A stretch of DNA of 64,000 bases from CAVREM01 sp963728825 (lineage in GTDB: Bacteria > Acidobacteriota > Vicinamibacteria > Vicinamibacterales > CAVVIG01). Numbering within the stretch: the stretch's first letter is position 1; every line of letters begins with the position of its first letter. The position numbers and the translations under genes are program-made. The notes under the pieces are model-generated. The model was not told where the DNA came from and did not search any database. It saw nothing but the letters and a program-made list of their open reading frames with translations. Of this stretch, positions 25,216 through 33,383 are shown in pieces. Location: NCBI GenBank assembly GCA_963728825.1, contig CAVSLA010000005.1, positions 372,001 through 436,000 on the forward strand, read 5' to 3'.

Positions 25216-25896
25216 ATGTTCGTGATCAGAGCCGCGGTATTCGCGAGCGTGCTCGCGGCGAGTGCGTGGCCCGCGGCGGCGCAGCCAGCGGGTGCTCTGG
25301 TGCCCGCACTGACGCCGGAACAGATTCAGACGAGCCAGGCGATGGCGCCGAAGTACGATCGATCCGCGGCCATGGAACAGTCCAGGCAGACGACCTTCAA
25401 GGATCGGCCGCTTGGTGCGATCGTTCAGAAGTCCTTCAACGCGTTCGCGAATTACCTGATCGTCAGCGCCCAGATGATGCCCGAGTCAGGCTACGGGTTC
25501 CGCCCGACGCCGGACGTGCGCACCTTCGGCGAACAGATCAATCACGCGACCGGCGCCAACTATTCCTTCTGCAATCAGGCCGGCGTCCCTCCCGGCTTCG
25601 AGCGGCGCGCTGCTCCGTCGCTCCAGGCGGTGACCACGAAGCCGGCGATCGTGAAGGCGCTCGAGGACTCGATCGCCTACTGCTCGAGCCTGCTCGCGGC
25701 CGCGAGCGAGGGCTGGCTGATGGAATCCGCCTCGGGTCTCGGCGGCGCCGGCAGCGGCGTCATCACCGGGCCGCGCGCCTACGCGTACATCTACGCGGGC
25801 ATTCACAGCGCCGAAGACTACGGCACGATTACGACCTACCTTCGCATGCAGGGCCTGGTACCACCTTCAACGGCACTCAATCCGCCGAGGCGATGA
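25216..25896 (+). CDS. Exported DinB-family protein
   Basis: From the ATG at 25216 the product has 226 residues with a signal peptide ending AAAQPAG. The remainder matches DinB-like helices: FNAFANYLIVSAQMMPESGYGFRPTPDVRTFGEQINHATGANYSFC (first metal His region) and YAYIYAGIHSAEDYGTITTYLRMQGLVPPST (second H-x-x-E-x-Y-G region). TATACT at 25192-25197 could be its -10 box. It is followed after 9 bp by a DUF4159 gene, probably one operon. An exported DinB protein is typical of acidobacteria from memory. Function unknown. Confidence 0.82.
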   Translation: MFVIRAAVFASVLAASAWPAAAQPAGALVPALTPEQIQTSQAMAPKYDRSAAMEQSRQTTFKDRPLGAIVQKSFNAFANYLIVSAQMMPESGYGFRPTPDVRTFGEQINHATGANYSFCNQAGVPPGFERRAAPSLQAVTTKPAIVKALEDSIAYCSSLLAAASEGWLMESASGLGGAGSGVITGPRAYAYIYAGIHSAEDYGTITTYLRMQGLVPPSTALNPPRR

Positions 25897-25905
25897 GGTG
25901 AGGGC

Positions 25906-26664
25906 ATGACGTGGGGATCCCGTCGCGGCGTCTGGTGGCTCGCCGGACTCCTGCTTGCGTCGGTGCCGATCGTCGTCGCGGCGCAGGGTGGCTTCGGGCT
26001 CAACTTCGGCTACCGCAACGCGCCGTACGACGGCCGCATCGCGCTGATGCGGATACGGTACCAGAGATATACCGGCTGGGCGTACGACTATCCGGCGATG
26101 GAGCAGAACCTGGCGCGGGTCCTCTACGACATCACGAAAATCCGGCCCAACCTCGAGGCCGCCGACGTCGTCGATCTCGACGATCCGCAGCTGTTCCGGT
26201 ATCCGTTGGCGTATCTGTCAGAGCCGGGCTTCTGGTTTCCCAGCCCTGCCGAGGCTGAGGGACTCCGCAGCTACCTGCACAAAGGCGGGTTCCTGATCGT
26301 CGACGACTTTCACTTCCCGAATGAATGGGCGGTGTTCGAAGCCGCCATGCGCCGTGTGCTGCCGACGGGTCGCATCCAGCGGCTTGACGTGAGCCACTCC
26401 ATTTACAACAGCTTCTTCGCCATCCAGTCGCTCGCCATCCCGTATCCGGGCACGTCCGGGCCGGGGGCGCTGATGGGTGAGTTCTTCGGCATTTTCGAGG
26501 ACAACGATCCGCGCCAGCCCTTGATGGTGATCATCAACTACAACATGGACCTTGGCGACTATCTCGAGTGGTCCGCAGATGCTCGCAACCGCTACTCGCT
26601 GGTCCCGACCAACGAAGCCTACAAGTTCCTGATCAACTACGTGCTGTACGGTCTCACGCACTGA
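25906..26664 (+). CDS. Exported DUF4159 protein, copy 2
   Basis: The 252-residue protein has a signal peptide ending VVAAQGG. Core motifs are MRIRYQRYTGWAYDYPAMEQNLARVLYDITKIRPN, DPQLFRYPLAYLSEPGFWFPSPAEAEGLRSYLHKGGFLIVDDFHFPNEW and PLMVIINYNMDLGDYLEW, ending YKFLINYVLYGLTH. It differs clearly from copy 1 (20270-21115) but shares the GGFL-DD and terminal x-L-T-H features. Coupled to an exported DinB gene 9 bp upstream. Confidence 0.85.
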   Translation: MTWGSRRGVWWLAGLLLASVPIVVAAQGGFGLNFGYRNAPYDGRIALMRIRYQRYTGWAYDYPAMEQNLARVLYDITKIRPNLEAADVVDLDDPQLFRYPLAYLSEPGFWFPSPAEAEGLRSYLHKGGFLIVDDFHFPNEWAVFEAAMRRVLPTGRIQRLDVSHSIYNSFFAIQSLAIPYPGTSGPGALMGEFFGIFEDNDPRQPLMVIINYNMDLGDYLEWSADARNRYSLVPTNEAYKFLINYVLYGLTH

Positions 26665-26688
26665 AGCGTTTCGGCAGGTGAACAGCCG

Positions 26689-27576
26689 CTACTTCAGGAA
26701 CGTCTCGACCTCTTTCAAAAACGCGTCCGGCTGGTCCAGCATGATGAAGTGATAGCTGTCATCGATCCGCTTCAGATCGACCTGTGAAAGACCCTTGTAC
26801 GCGCCGGCGTACAGGGAGTCCATCGCGGCCTGCGGGATACCCATCGTCGAATCGAACGCATAGAGCACCTTCGTCCTGGTCGGGATGTGCGGGAGCCGCG
26901 GTCTGGCATCGGTCAGCGTGACTTCATACATCGCCTTCGCGACAACGGTTCGGTCCGACGCAGCAGTCCACCGGGCGACGCTCGTCCTGGCGGCCGCCGT
27001 TTTCGCGTTCCGCGCCGCCATCATCGGCACGCCCGCCGCGTACTGCTCGTCGGTTTGCGCCTTGAGCTGATTCCGCATCATCGTGGCCATCTTTTGTGCC
27101 ATGTCGACGGTCGCGCCAGGACCGAAGGTGAGCGCGAAGAACGGCAACGCGTCGACGACCAGCAGTCGATCGATCGCGTCGGGTTTTTGCGCGGCAACTT
27201 CGAGCCCAATCAGGCCGCCCAGTGAATGACCGATGACCGCCGGCCGCGAGAGACCAGAAACGTATTCCGCCATTTCGGCCACCAGCGCCGGCAAGAGGTC
27301 GCCGCCGTCCTTGTTGATTCCGGCGTCCGCTCCTCCAAACCCGCCCACCCCCACGACATGAACACGATGAGTCCGTGCGAGATGCTCGACGGTTGCATCC
27401 CACACGTCGCCGGGTGTGGCCAGACCGGGAATCAGGACGACGTCCGCGCCTTGACCGGTCACCGTGACTGAAAATCGGGTCGGAGGACCGGCCGCCGAGA
27501 CGCCGGCCGTTCCGAGTGCGAAACTCGTCAGGAGTGAAAACAGCGCCGCACGTGAAATCCAGAGTGGTATTGGCAC
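26689..27576 (-). CDS. Exported alpha/beta hydrolase
   Basis: The 295-residue protein has a signal peptide to about residue 29 (GVSAAGP). The alpha/beta-hydrolase core has DVVLIPGLATPGDVW (oxyanion region), VIGHSLGGLIGLE with nucleophile Ser118, and a C-terminal DSYHFIMLDQPDAFL with the catalytic His. It probably hydrolyses an ester in the periplasm. Substrate unknown. Convergent with the DUF4159 gene. Confidence 0.85.
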   Translation of the reverse strand: MPIPLWISRAALFSLLTSFALGTAGVSAAGPPTRFSVTVTGQGADVVLIPGLATPGDVWDATVEHLARTHRVHVVGVGGFGGADAGINKDGGDLLPALVAEMAEYVSGLSRPAVIGHSLGGLIGLEVAAQKPDAIDRLLVVDALPFFALTFGPGATVDMAQKMATMMRNQLKAQTDEQYAAGVPMMAARNAKTAAARTSVARWTAASDRTVVAKAMYEVTLTDARPRLPHIPTRTKVLYAFDSTMGIPQAAMDSLYAGAYKGLSQVDLKRIDDSYHFIMLDQPDAFLKEVETFLK

Positions 27577-27682
27577 GTCTCCCGTCCTTTCTCCCCGGTC
27601 ACCGGCATCGGTGGGCTTTTCGTACCAAACGCCTCAGTCAGAATACGGGATTCGGCGGCGCATTTGGCAGCGAACACCGTCA

Positions 27683-28708
27683 TCAGTCTGCCCCTACGGG
27701 AGGGAGCGGATCGGCAATCTTGAGAACCTGCTTGCCGATGTTCTCGCCGGTGAAAATGCGGAGGAAGGTGGTCGGGATGTTCTCGAACCCGTGTTGCACG
27801 TCTACGTAAGACTTGAGCTGGCCGGAAGCCAGCCAGCGCTCGAGCTCGCGTCGCCCCTCGTCGAACTGGGAGGCGAAGTCGAACAACAGAAACCCCTCCA
27901 TCCGAATCCGTCGGACGACCATTTGAAAGAGGTTCGCGGGACCCGGAGCCGGCTCGGCGTCGTTGTATCCGGAGATCATGCCGGAGATTACGATACGGCC
28001 CCGAATGGCCATGCCGCCGATCGCCGCTTCGAGCACGCGGCCACCGACGTTATCGAAATACACGTCGACGCCGTCCGGGCACAGTTCCGCGAGACGTGCC
28101 GGGACGTTCTCGTGCTTGTAGTCAATGGCGCCGTCGAGGCGCAGCTCGTCGAGCAACCAGCGGCACTTGGCGGGTCCGCCGGCAATCCCGATCGTGCGGC
28201 AACCTTTGAGCTTCGCGATCTGCGCCGCCGTCGATCCGGTCGCGCCGGCCGCGCCCGAGATCAGCACCGTCTCGTTCGCGGCGAGCTTCGCCACGTGGAG
28301 GAGCCCGAAATAGGCGGTCAGACCGGTGCCGCCGAGCACGCCGAGGTAGGCCGGAAGCGGCTGGCTGCCGGCGATCTTCATCGCCGCAGTCGCGGGCGCC
28401 ACCGCATAGTCCTGCCAGCCGAACGCACCGACGACCAGCTCGCCAGCCCGGAGCGCGGGACTGCGCGATTCGACGACCTGCCCGATCGCGCCGGCGCGCA
28501 TCACCTCGCCGACCGGCTGCGGCGGCACGTAACTCGGGCCGTCGCGCAGAAACGCGCGCATCGCCGGATCGAACGACACGTACAGCGTCCGCACGAGACA
28601 TTCGTTGTCGCGGGGACTCGGGACGGCCCCTTCGGCGTAAACGAAATGGTCGGCCGTCACCATGCCGACCGGGCGACTGGCAAGCTTCCACTGACGGTTC
28701 ACATCCAT
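27683..28708 (-). CDS. Zinc-free MDR NADP(H)-dependent oxidoreductase (CurA/prostaglandin reductase type)
   Basis: From MDVNRQWKLASRPVGMVTADHF the product has 341 residues; upstream codons lack protein character. The MDR coenzyme loop is GGTGLTAYFGLLHVAKLAANETVLISGAAGATGSTAAQIAKLKG, with the AGATGS motif. YFDNVGG and GISG-type strands (RIVISGMISGYNDAEP) match the CurA/leukotriene B4 12-hydroxydehydrogenase group, which reduces C=C bonds of enones with NADPH. Cytosolic. It lies downstream of the decayed MPN gene and mazEF, on the same strand. Confidence 0.88.
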   Translation of the reverse strand: MDVNRQWKLASRPVGMVTADHFVYAEGAVPSPRDNECLVRTLYVSFDPAMRAFLRDGPSYVPPQPVGEVMRAGAIGQVVESRSPALRAGELVVGAFGWQDYAVAPATAAMKIAGSQPLPAYLGVLGGTGLTAYFGLLHVAKLAANETVLISGAAGATGSTAAQIAKLKGCRTIGIAGGPAKCRWLLDELRLDGAIDYKHENVPARLAELCPDGVDVYFDNVGGRVLEAAIGGMAIRGRIVISGMISGYNDAEPAPGPANLFQMVVRRIRMEGFLLFDFASQFDEGRRELERWLASGQLKSYVDVQHGFENIPTTFLRIFTGENIGKQVLKIADPLPPVGAD

Positions 28709-28743
28709 CGAACATCCTCGAACGGCTTTATCTGATTCCTCCG

Positions 28744-29010
28744 CTAACGACCGACGGAGAATGTCAACTCCTCGAGTCGCCTGCGGCCGTTGCGCCGCCG
28801 AATCGCGTAGAGCCTTGCCTCCCGGCCGCAGACATCGTAGACCAGGTGAACTCACCCCGTCGGAGGGCTCCTGCGATCCCTTGTTCCTGATACGGCGCTC
28901 GCCGCTGGATGGGAATGAAACAGGCCGATTGCCCGGGAGCCGCGCTCACGCAGTTCTTTGAGAACCTGTGAAAGGTGATCCCGACGAGTCTCCCAACGAC
29001 CTGGCGGACT
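28744..29010 (-). pseudogene. Decayed MPN/JAB-domain (JAMM protease-like) gene fragment
   Basis: The frame continues directly past the mazF stop at 29011 without its own start. It reads RRDHLSQVLKELRERGSRAI, then GLFHSHPAASAVSGTRD, the HxHP and downstream Asp of a JAMM/MPN metalloprotease. An in-frame TGA at 28854-28852 interrupts it. Then VHLVYDVCGREARLYAIRRR and the final strand end at a TAG (28744-28746). The lack of an N-terminal strand and the nonsense codon mark a pseudogene. The mazEF insertion may have replaced its 5' end. Confidence 0.6.
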
Positions 29011-29346
29011 CTACTCCGCGAACATCTCTTGGAGCCCTCGAAGCACCGCCGTAACAGTCTCCGGCGATAACCGACCAAGGCGTTTGACCAGCCGCTCCGC
29101 ATCAACCGTGCGAACCTGGTCCAGCGCCACGAAACCATTCTGCCGCTGAAACCGGCAGGCGACTCGCCAGGGATACGCCTGCCCGCCCGTTGTCATCGGA
29201 GCGACGATTGCGGTGCGCAGGTGCGCATTCAGTTCGTCCGGTGAAATGACCACACACGGCCGTGTCTTGCGAATTTCTCTGCCCAACGTCGGATCAAGCC
29301 GGACGAGATGGACCTCGCCGCGATGGGGACCCGACCGCCCTACCAC
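29011..29346 (-). CDS. mazF: MazF/PemK-type toxin, mRNA interferase family
   Basis: The GTG at 29346 overlaps the antitoxin stop by 7 bp and gives 111 residues. The family pattern is clear: GEVHLVRLDPTLGREIRKTRPCVVISPDELN, TAIVAPMTTGGQAYPWRV (the conserved P-x-T/S region) and GFVALDQVRTVDAERLVKRLG. MazF proteins cleave mRNA at short sites when free of antitoxin. Gene order antitoxin-toxin with overlap matches a classical type II module. Confidence 0.88.
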   Translation of the reverse strand: MVGRSGPHRGEVHLVRLDPTLGREIRKTRPCVVISPDELNAHLRTAIVAPMTTGGQAYPWRVACRFQRQNGFVALDQVRTVDAERLVKRLGRLSPETVTAVLRGLQEMFAE

Positions 29347-29594
29347 GTCCAGTCGTTCCCATCGAACTTCGTGGCAGTGGACCCATCCAGCAGAGTGTCG
29401 TGAGCGCGTTCGTGCATGACCCGCGCCGCTTCGGCCCAACCCGCCCTGGCACGACGCGCCGCTCGCACAATGAGGCGCCCGGGCTGTGCCTGCAGCTCGA
29501 CCTCTTCGGATAACCCGGCCTGCTCCAGCAACGCGCGGGGCACTCGAATCCCCTGGGAGTTCCCGATCCGGACGATCCGTGTTTTCGTCGCCAT
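29340..29594 (-). CDS. mazE: MazE/AbrB-type antitoxin
   Basis: The 84-residue protein has an AbrB/SpoVT-type swapped-hairpin DNA-binding N-terminus: TRIVRIGNSQGIRVPRALLEQAGL, then EELEL-type strand (EEVELQAQPGRLIVRAA). The C-terminal half (HDTLLDGSTATKFDGNDWTW) is the usual flexible toxin-binding tail. The ATG at 29594 lies inside a palindrome (29593-29610), consistent with autorepression. No Shine-Dalgarno is present, so the transcript may be leaderless. Confidence 0.88.
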   Translation of the reverse strand: MATKTRIVRIGNSQGIRVPRALLEQAGLSEEVELQAQPGRLIVRAARRARAGWAEAARVMHERAHDTLLDGSTATKFDGNDWTW

Positions 29595-29610
29595 GTAATT
29601 ACATTGTAAT
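29593..29610. promoter_or_regulatory. Overlapping palindromes, probable MazE operator
   Basis: ATGTAATTACAT (29593-29604) is a perfect 12-bp palindrome, and attaca-t-tgtaat (29598-29610) is a second one overlapping it. They cover the mazE start codon. On the minus strand they contain TACAAT (29608-29603), a good -10 box. This is consistent with self-repression by the AbrB-type antitoxin. Confidence 0.55.
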
Positions 29611-29632
29611 CACCTAGGCGATCGCACCGCAA
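29603..29632 (-). promoter_or_regulatory. Candidate mazEF promoter, leaderless
   Basis: On the minus strand TTGCGG (29632-29627) and TACAAT (29608-29603) are 18 bp apart. The predicted start lies within a few bases of the mazE ATG at 29594, and no ribosome-binding site precedes it. The -35 match is weak (3 of 6). Confidence 0.35.
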
Positions 29633-29705
29633 GAACGCGCGAGCGGCCCGATCTCCCGGCCCGAACTTGGGGCTGTCGCGTCACCAGGCACCTGTCTTCG
29701 ACGAC

Positions 29706-32516
29706 CTATTGACCGAAGCGGCTGTCCCACACCTCGAGCGTGAGAACACGTTCAGATGGTTCGTCTTCGAATGCCGCTTCCGGACGGCCGGCGTTTGCCT
29801 GCCGCATCGTCTGCCATCGGGCAATGGCCCACACCAGGACGAGCCCGGCAAGCATCACGACAGTGCCGTCAGTGCCCTGAAGTATGTCGCGTTCGATCTC
29901 GGCGAGGCCGAATGTCAGAGGCACGAGCACCATGATGGCGACGTACAGGGCAAGGTGGACGCGCGACCTGCCGGGGAGGTACGAGCAGGTGAACGGGATC
30001 TTCTGGGTTCCCCGCAGCGCGATCTCGATCAGGCTGAAGCCCAGAAGCCCGAGCGCCCCAAGGTGGCCGAGTGCGGGACCCGTTGGCCATGCGCGAAGAA
30101 ATACCATCGCCGAGATCGCCCATACCGGGAGAACCGAAACGGCCATTAGCGCGCGGCGGCGGGCACGAATGCACTGCCGAACGCCGGGAATGGGCGTGAT
30201 GCGAAAAATCCAGTTGGCCGACAGATCTCGAGGAAGGGAGAACGCCAGCCTGGCTGCCAGCACGGCAAAGGCCATCATCCAGATACTCGCGACGATCAGC
30301 GGGACACTCCCCTCCTGCCAGGCGTCAAGGACCGAGCCTCCTGAGAGTTGTTGCCCGCGAGGAGTCTTCAAGAGCATGGCCGTCAGCGCGAAGCCGATGC
30401 CCCAGTAGAACGCGAGGAGCACCCGATGCTGACCGCTGCGGAACAGCGTGCGGAGACTGAACTGCACGATCGCAGTCGGAAATGGTCCGCCGAACTTCGG
30501 CAGCCAGCGGAAACGCCTCACGCCCGCCATGATGTCCGGCGTTTCCACGATCTTGGGGAGCGTGCGGACGTACGACAATCCGTAGGCGATCAGGATCCCC
30601 ACAATCGACAATGCCAAAGCGATCCAGGCCTGGCGCGCGAGCGGAGCCATGGCCGGCGACCCGGCAACCGCCTGAAAGAGGCCGAGGAACCAATACGACG
30701 GTGACGAGGCGAAAGCGCGTTGCTGGGCCGCGAGAAGTGTTGAGGGATTCACGCTCATCGGCTGAAGAAAATAAACGCCGACGATGAGACCGAACGCCCC
30801 CAGCTGCAAGAGCGAGGACGCGCGCAGAAACACGCGATGCGGAAGGATGGCGGCAGCCAGGCCCTGGACGCTGGCCGCCAATCCGAACATGAAGGTGCCT
30901 GCGGCCAGCATCGTGAACCAATAGGCCGCGAGCAGACGAAGCCAACGGCCGGCGCTGCCGCCGGCGGGGAGGACGATCTCCGTCACCGCAACTGCCGGCT
31001 TGCCGGCTAGCCTGGCGCGCACGTGCTCGCCGACGACATCGGCCGACAGGGCGGAGCCCGGGCCGGTGTTCGACAACACGATGACTGCAAGATCCTCGTG
31101 CCGATTGAAGAACGCGTCCGCGGTGAAGCCGGCCACAGCACCGCCGTGGCGGAAATCGCCCGACTCGCTGTCCATCCACCACGCCAACGCAATGTTCCCT
31201 TCCCTGCCGCGCGGCGCGCGCGGTTGCTGGGACGACGCAAGGGCGGCCGCGAGCGCTGCGGATCGTTCCGGATGCAGGTTCGCTTCGAGCCACGTGAGCA
31301 TGTCGGGCGCCGTGGAACGCAGCGCGCCGGCGCCGGCGAACACGTTCAGGTCCCATGGACGGACTGGCCGCCGCCGATCGTCGTATCCCTGGAGGAAACG
31401 GCGCGACTGCTCGGCCGAGAGCTCGACGACGGTGTCATGCAGGCCGAGCGGCTCGGCGACCGTCTGGCGGATGAGCGTCCCGTAGTCCACGTCGGCGCGG
31501 ACCGTCAGGGCATGGGCGAGCAGGCCAAATCCGAGATTGCTGTAGACGAAGGGCTCCGCCGGATCTCGTCCGCTCCCCCGGTTTTCGAGAAAGGCGTAGA
31601 GCCTGCCGGCGTCGTAGTCGACATACGGATTCGCCGGGTCGCGCGGTCGCAGGTTCCATGGCAGTGGCGGCAGACCGGAATGATGCGTCGCCAGATCGAG
31701 GAGCGTGATCTCGAGGCCTGGCGGAGTGGGGACGCGCGCCTTTGGAATCAACGTTCGCACCGGCTGATTGAGCCGGACCCGGCCTTCCTCGACCATCTGC
31801 GCGAGCGCCAGCGCGGTGAACGGCTTCGTGATGGAGCCGATCTGGAAGATCGAATCGGGTGACGCGCGCCCATAGGCAAAAACCCGCCTCGCGCCCTGCT
31901 GGTAAACGCCGATCGCCAGACCTCCTCCCGCATCCGGTGCGAGCGGACCGCTGCGAAGCACACCAGCAAAGTCTTGCTGCAGCACTCGCTCCAGATCGTC
32001 CAGACCGACCGGCGGGATCTTCGGGTCCGACGTGAAGGCCTGTACTGTGCGGGCTTCCGTCACGACATCCAGTGCCAATGGCCAGATGACACCACCCAGA
32101 GCGTGGAGCGCGACAACGGTGACGATCAATGCCGTCGCAACTGCCGTCAGCTTGGCGAGCAGGATGGTGTGCGCCCGAATGGGCAGCGGCGCCAGCACGA
32201 GGACGTCGCGATGGTCGGGAAACATCGATCGCCAGCTCAGCACCGCAAACAGCCCGACGATCAGCATCGTTGTGGCGATCAGGAAGTGCTGCATGTTCCA
32301 TTCGAACCACACGCCGAGGATGGCCGGCGCACTCCGGTCGAGGTTCAGGAACCGGATCGCGGGAAGCGAGAAGCAGAGGCTGAGAAAGATCAGCACCGTC
32401 GCGATCTGCAGCAGCAGCTGGCTCATGTCGCCCCGGGCATGGGTCGACAGCAGCTCGCGATCGACGATCCGGAAGAGGAACTCGCGGTAGAGAACGCGGA
32501 ACTGCTGCTTCGTCAT
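29706..32516 (-). CDS. ABC-2-like permease with an inserted serine beta-lactamase-like domain
   Basis: The 936-residue protein has three parts. Residues 1-150 carry about three membrane helices, including MLIVGLFAVLSW and the segment near 118-140. Residues about 170-505 form a complete class C beta-lactamase/penicillin-binding fold: SITK at 228-231, Y325-S-N327 and H457-G-G459. Residues about 525-930 carry many more membrane helices resembling an ABC-2 permease. The gene follows its ATPase with an ATGA overlap, so it is surely the permease partner. The domain should sit in a loop outside the membrane. A peptidase or esterase role coupled to export is inferred. Confidence 0.85.
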   Translation of the reverse strand: MTKQQFRVLYREFLFRIVDRELLSTHARGDMSQLLLQIATVLIFLSLCFSLPAIRFLNLDRSAPAILGVWFEWNMQHFLIATTMLIVGLFAVLSWRSMFPDHRDVLVLAPLPIRAHTILLAKLTAVATALIVTVVALHALGGVIWPLALDVVTEARTVQAFTSDPKIPPVGLDDLERVLQQDFAGVLRSGPLAPDAGGGLAIGVYQQGARRVFAYGRASPDSIFQIGSITKPFTALALAQMVEEGRVRLNQPVRTLIPKARVPTPPGLEITLLDLATHHSGLPPLPWNLRPRDPANPYVDYDAGRLYAFLENRGSGRDPAEPFVYSNLGFGLLAHALTVRADVDYGTLIRQTVAEPLGLHDTVVELSAEQSRRFLQGYDDRRRPVRPWDLNVFAGAGALRSTAPDMLTWLEANLHPERSAALAAALASSQQPRAPRGREGNIALAWWMDSESGDFRHGGAVAGFTADAFFNRHEDLAVIVLSNTGPGSALSADVVGEHVRARLAGKPAVAVTEIVLPAGGSAGRWLRLLAAYWFTMLAAGTFMFGLAASVQGLAAAILPHRVFLRASSLLQLGAFGLIVGVYFLQPMSVNPSTLLAAQQRAFASSPSYWFLGLFQAVAGSPAMAPLARQAWIALALSIVGILIAYGLSYVRTLPKIVETPDIMAGVRRFRWLPKFGGPFPTAIVQFSLRTLFRSGQHRVLLAFYWGIGFALTAMLLKTPRGQQLSGGSVLDAWQEGSVPLIVASIWMMAFAVLAARLAFSLPRDLSANWIFRITPIPGVRQCIRARRRALMAVSVLPVWAISAMVFLRAWPTGPALGHLGALGLLGFSLIEIALRGTQKIPFTCSYLPGRSRVHLALYVAIMVLVPLTFGLAEIERDILQGTDGTVVMLAGLVLVWAIARWQTMRQANAGRPEAAFEDEPSERVLTLEVWDSRFGQ

Positions 32517-33280
32517 CGGCGCGCAATGAGATCGGCAATCTCACGCGACACCGCCGCGGTGTCCTGCTCGACGGCGAGCTGCGCAAAGATCGCTTCGAGC
32601 GTCGGCAGCGCCATCAGGCCGCGCAGCCGCTCGATGGAGTCGTCTGCGACGACCTTGCCGCGGTGGAGGATCACGACGTGCGACGAGACGCGTTCAACGG
32701 TTTCGAGCTCGTGAGAACTGAAGAGCACGACCTTGCCGCGGCCGGCCAGTTCCTGAATCAGGCTCCGCAAGACGAGGGCGGTGCCGACGTCGAGTCCGGA
32801 AAACGGTTCGTCGAGCAGCAACAGGTCGGGGTCGTGCAGCAGCGCTGCCGCCAGGAGGACCTTCTGGCGCATGCCCTTCGAGTAGGCGGATACCGGGGCG
32901 TGCCGGTCGTCGTGAAGCGCCAGCAGTCGGAGCAGCCCGTCGATCCGATTGGCGGTCGGCTGCGGCGGCAGATCGCGCAACTGGCCGACCATGCCCAGGT
33001 ATTCGAGGCCGGACAGGTGCGCATACAGGTGCGGCTCCTCCGGCACGTATCCCAGGCGCTGCTTCCAGGCGATCGGGTCGCGCCCGATCGAGGTGCCGTC
33101 GAACCAGATCTCGCCGGCCGTCGTGTCGATCAGCCCGACGATCATCTTCATCGTCGTCGACTTGCCGGAGCCGTTCGGGCCCAGGTAGCCGGTAACCTCA
33201 CCCGCTCGCGCGCGAAAGCTGACGTTGTCGACGGCCAGACTAGCCGCGAATCGCTTCGAGACGTTCCGCAGTTCCAGCAT
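32513..33280 (-). CDS. ABC transporter ATP-binding protein, partner of the beta-lactamase permease
   Basis: The 255-residue ATPase has Walker A GPNGSGKST at about 34-42, the signature YSKGMRQKVLLAAALLHDPD, Walker B LLLLDEPFSGLD and the switch His in FSSHELE. The YSKGMRQK signature variant is usual for ABC-2 type exporters (drug, antibiotic or polymer export). It overlaps the permease start by 4 bp. No regulator gene is adjacent. Confidence 0.92.
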   Translation of the reverse strand: MLELRNVSKRFAASLAVDNVSFRARAGEVTGYLGPNGSGKSTTMKMIVGLIDTTAGEIWFDGTSIGRDPIAWKQRLGYVPEEPHLYAHLSGLEYLGMVGQLRDLPPQPTANRIDGLLRLLALHDDRHAPVSAYSKGMRQKVLLAAALLHDPDLLLLDEPFSGLDVGTALVLRSLIQELAGRGKVVLFSSHELETVERVSSHVVILHRGKVVADDSIERLRGLMALPTLEAIFAQLAVEQDTAAVSREIADLIARR

Positions 33281-33383
33281 TGGACACCTTCGTCGCGTTC
33301 AAGTCAGACAGCAGTTAACGGTTGGACACCTGTTGTGCGTGGTTGTTCCACGGGCTCAACCGCGGCGATCGCACGTTGAACGC

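Noticed and set aside
29011..29594. mazEF as part of a defence island
   Set aside because: No restriction, CRISPR, Abi or retron gene is within reach. The neighbours are an MPN remnant and a metabolic reductase.
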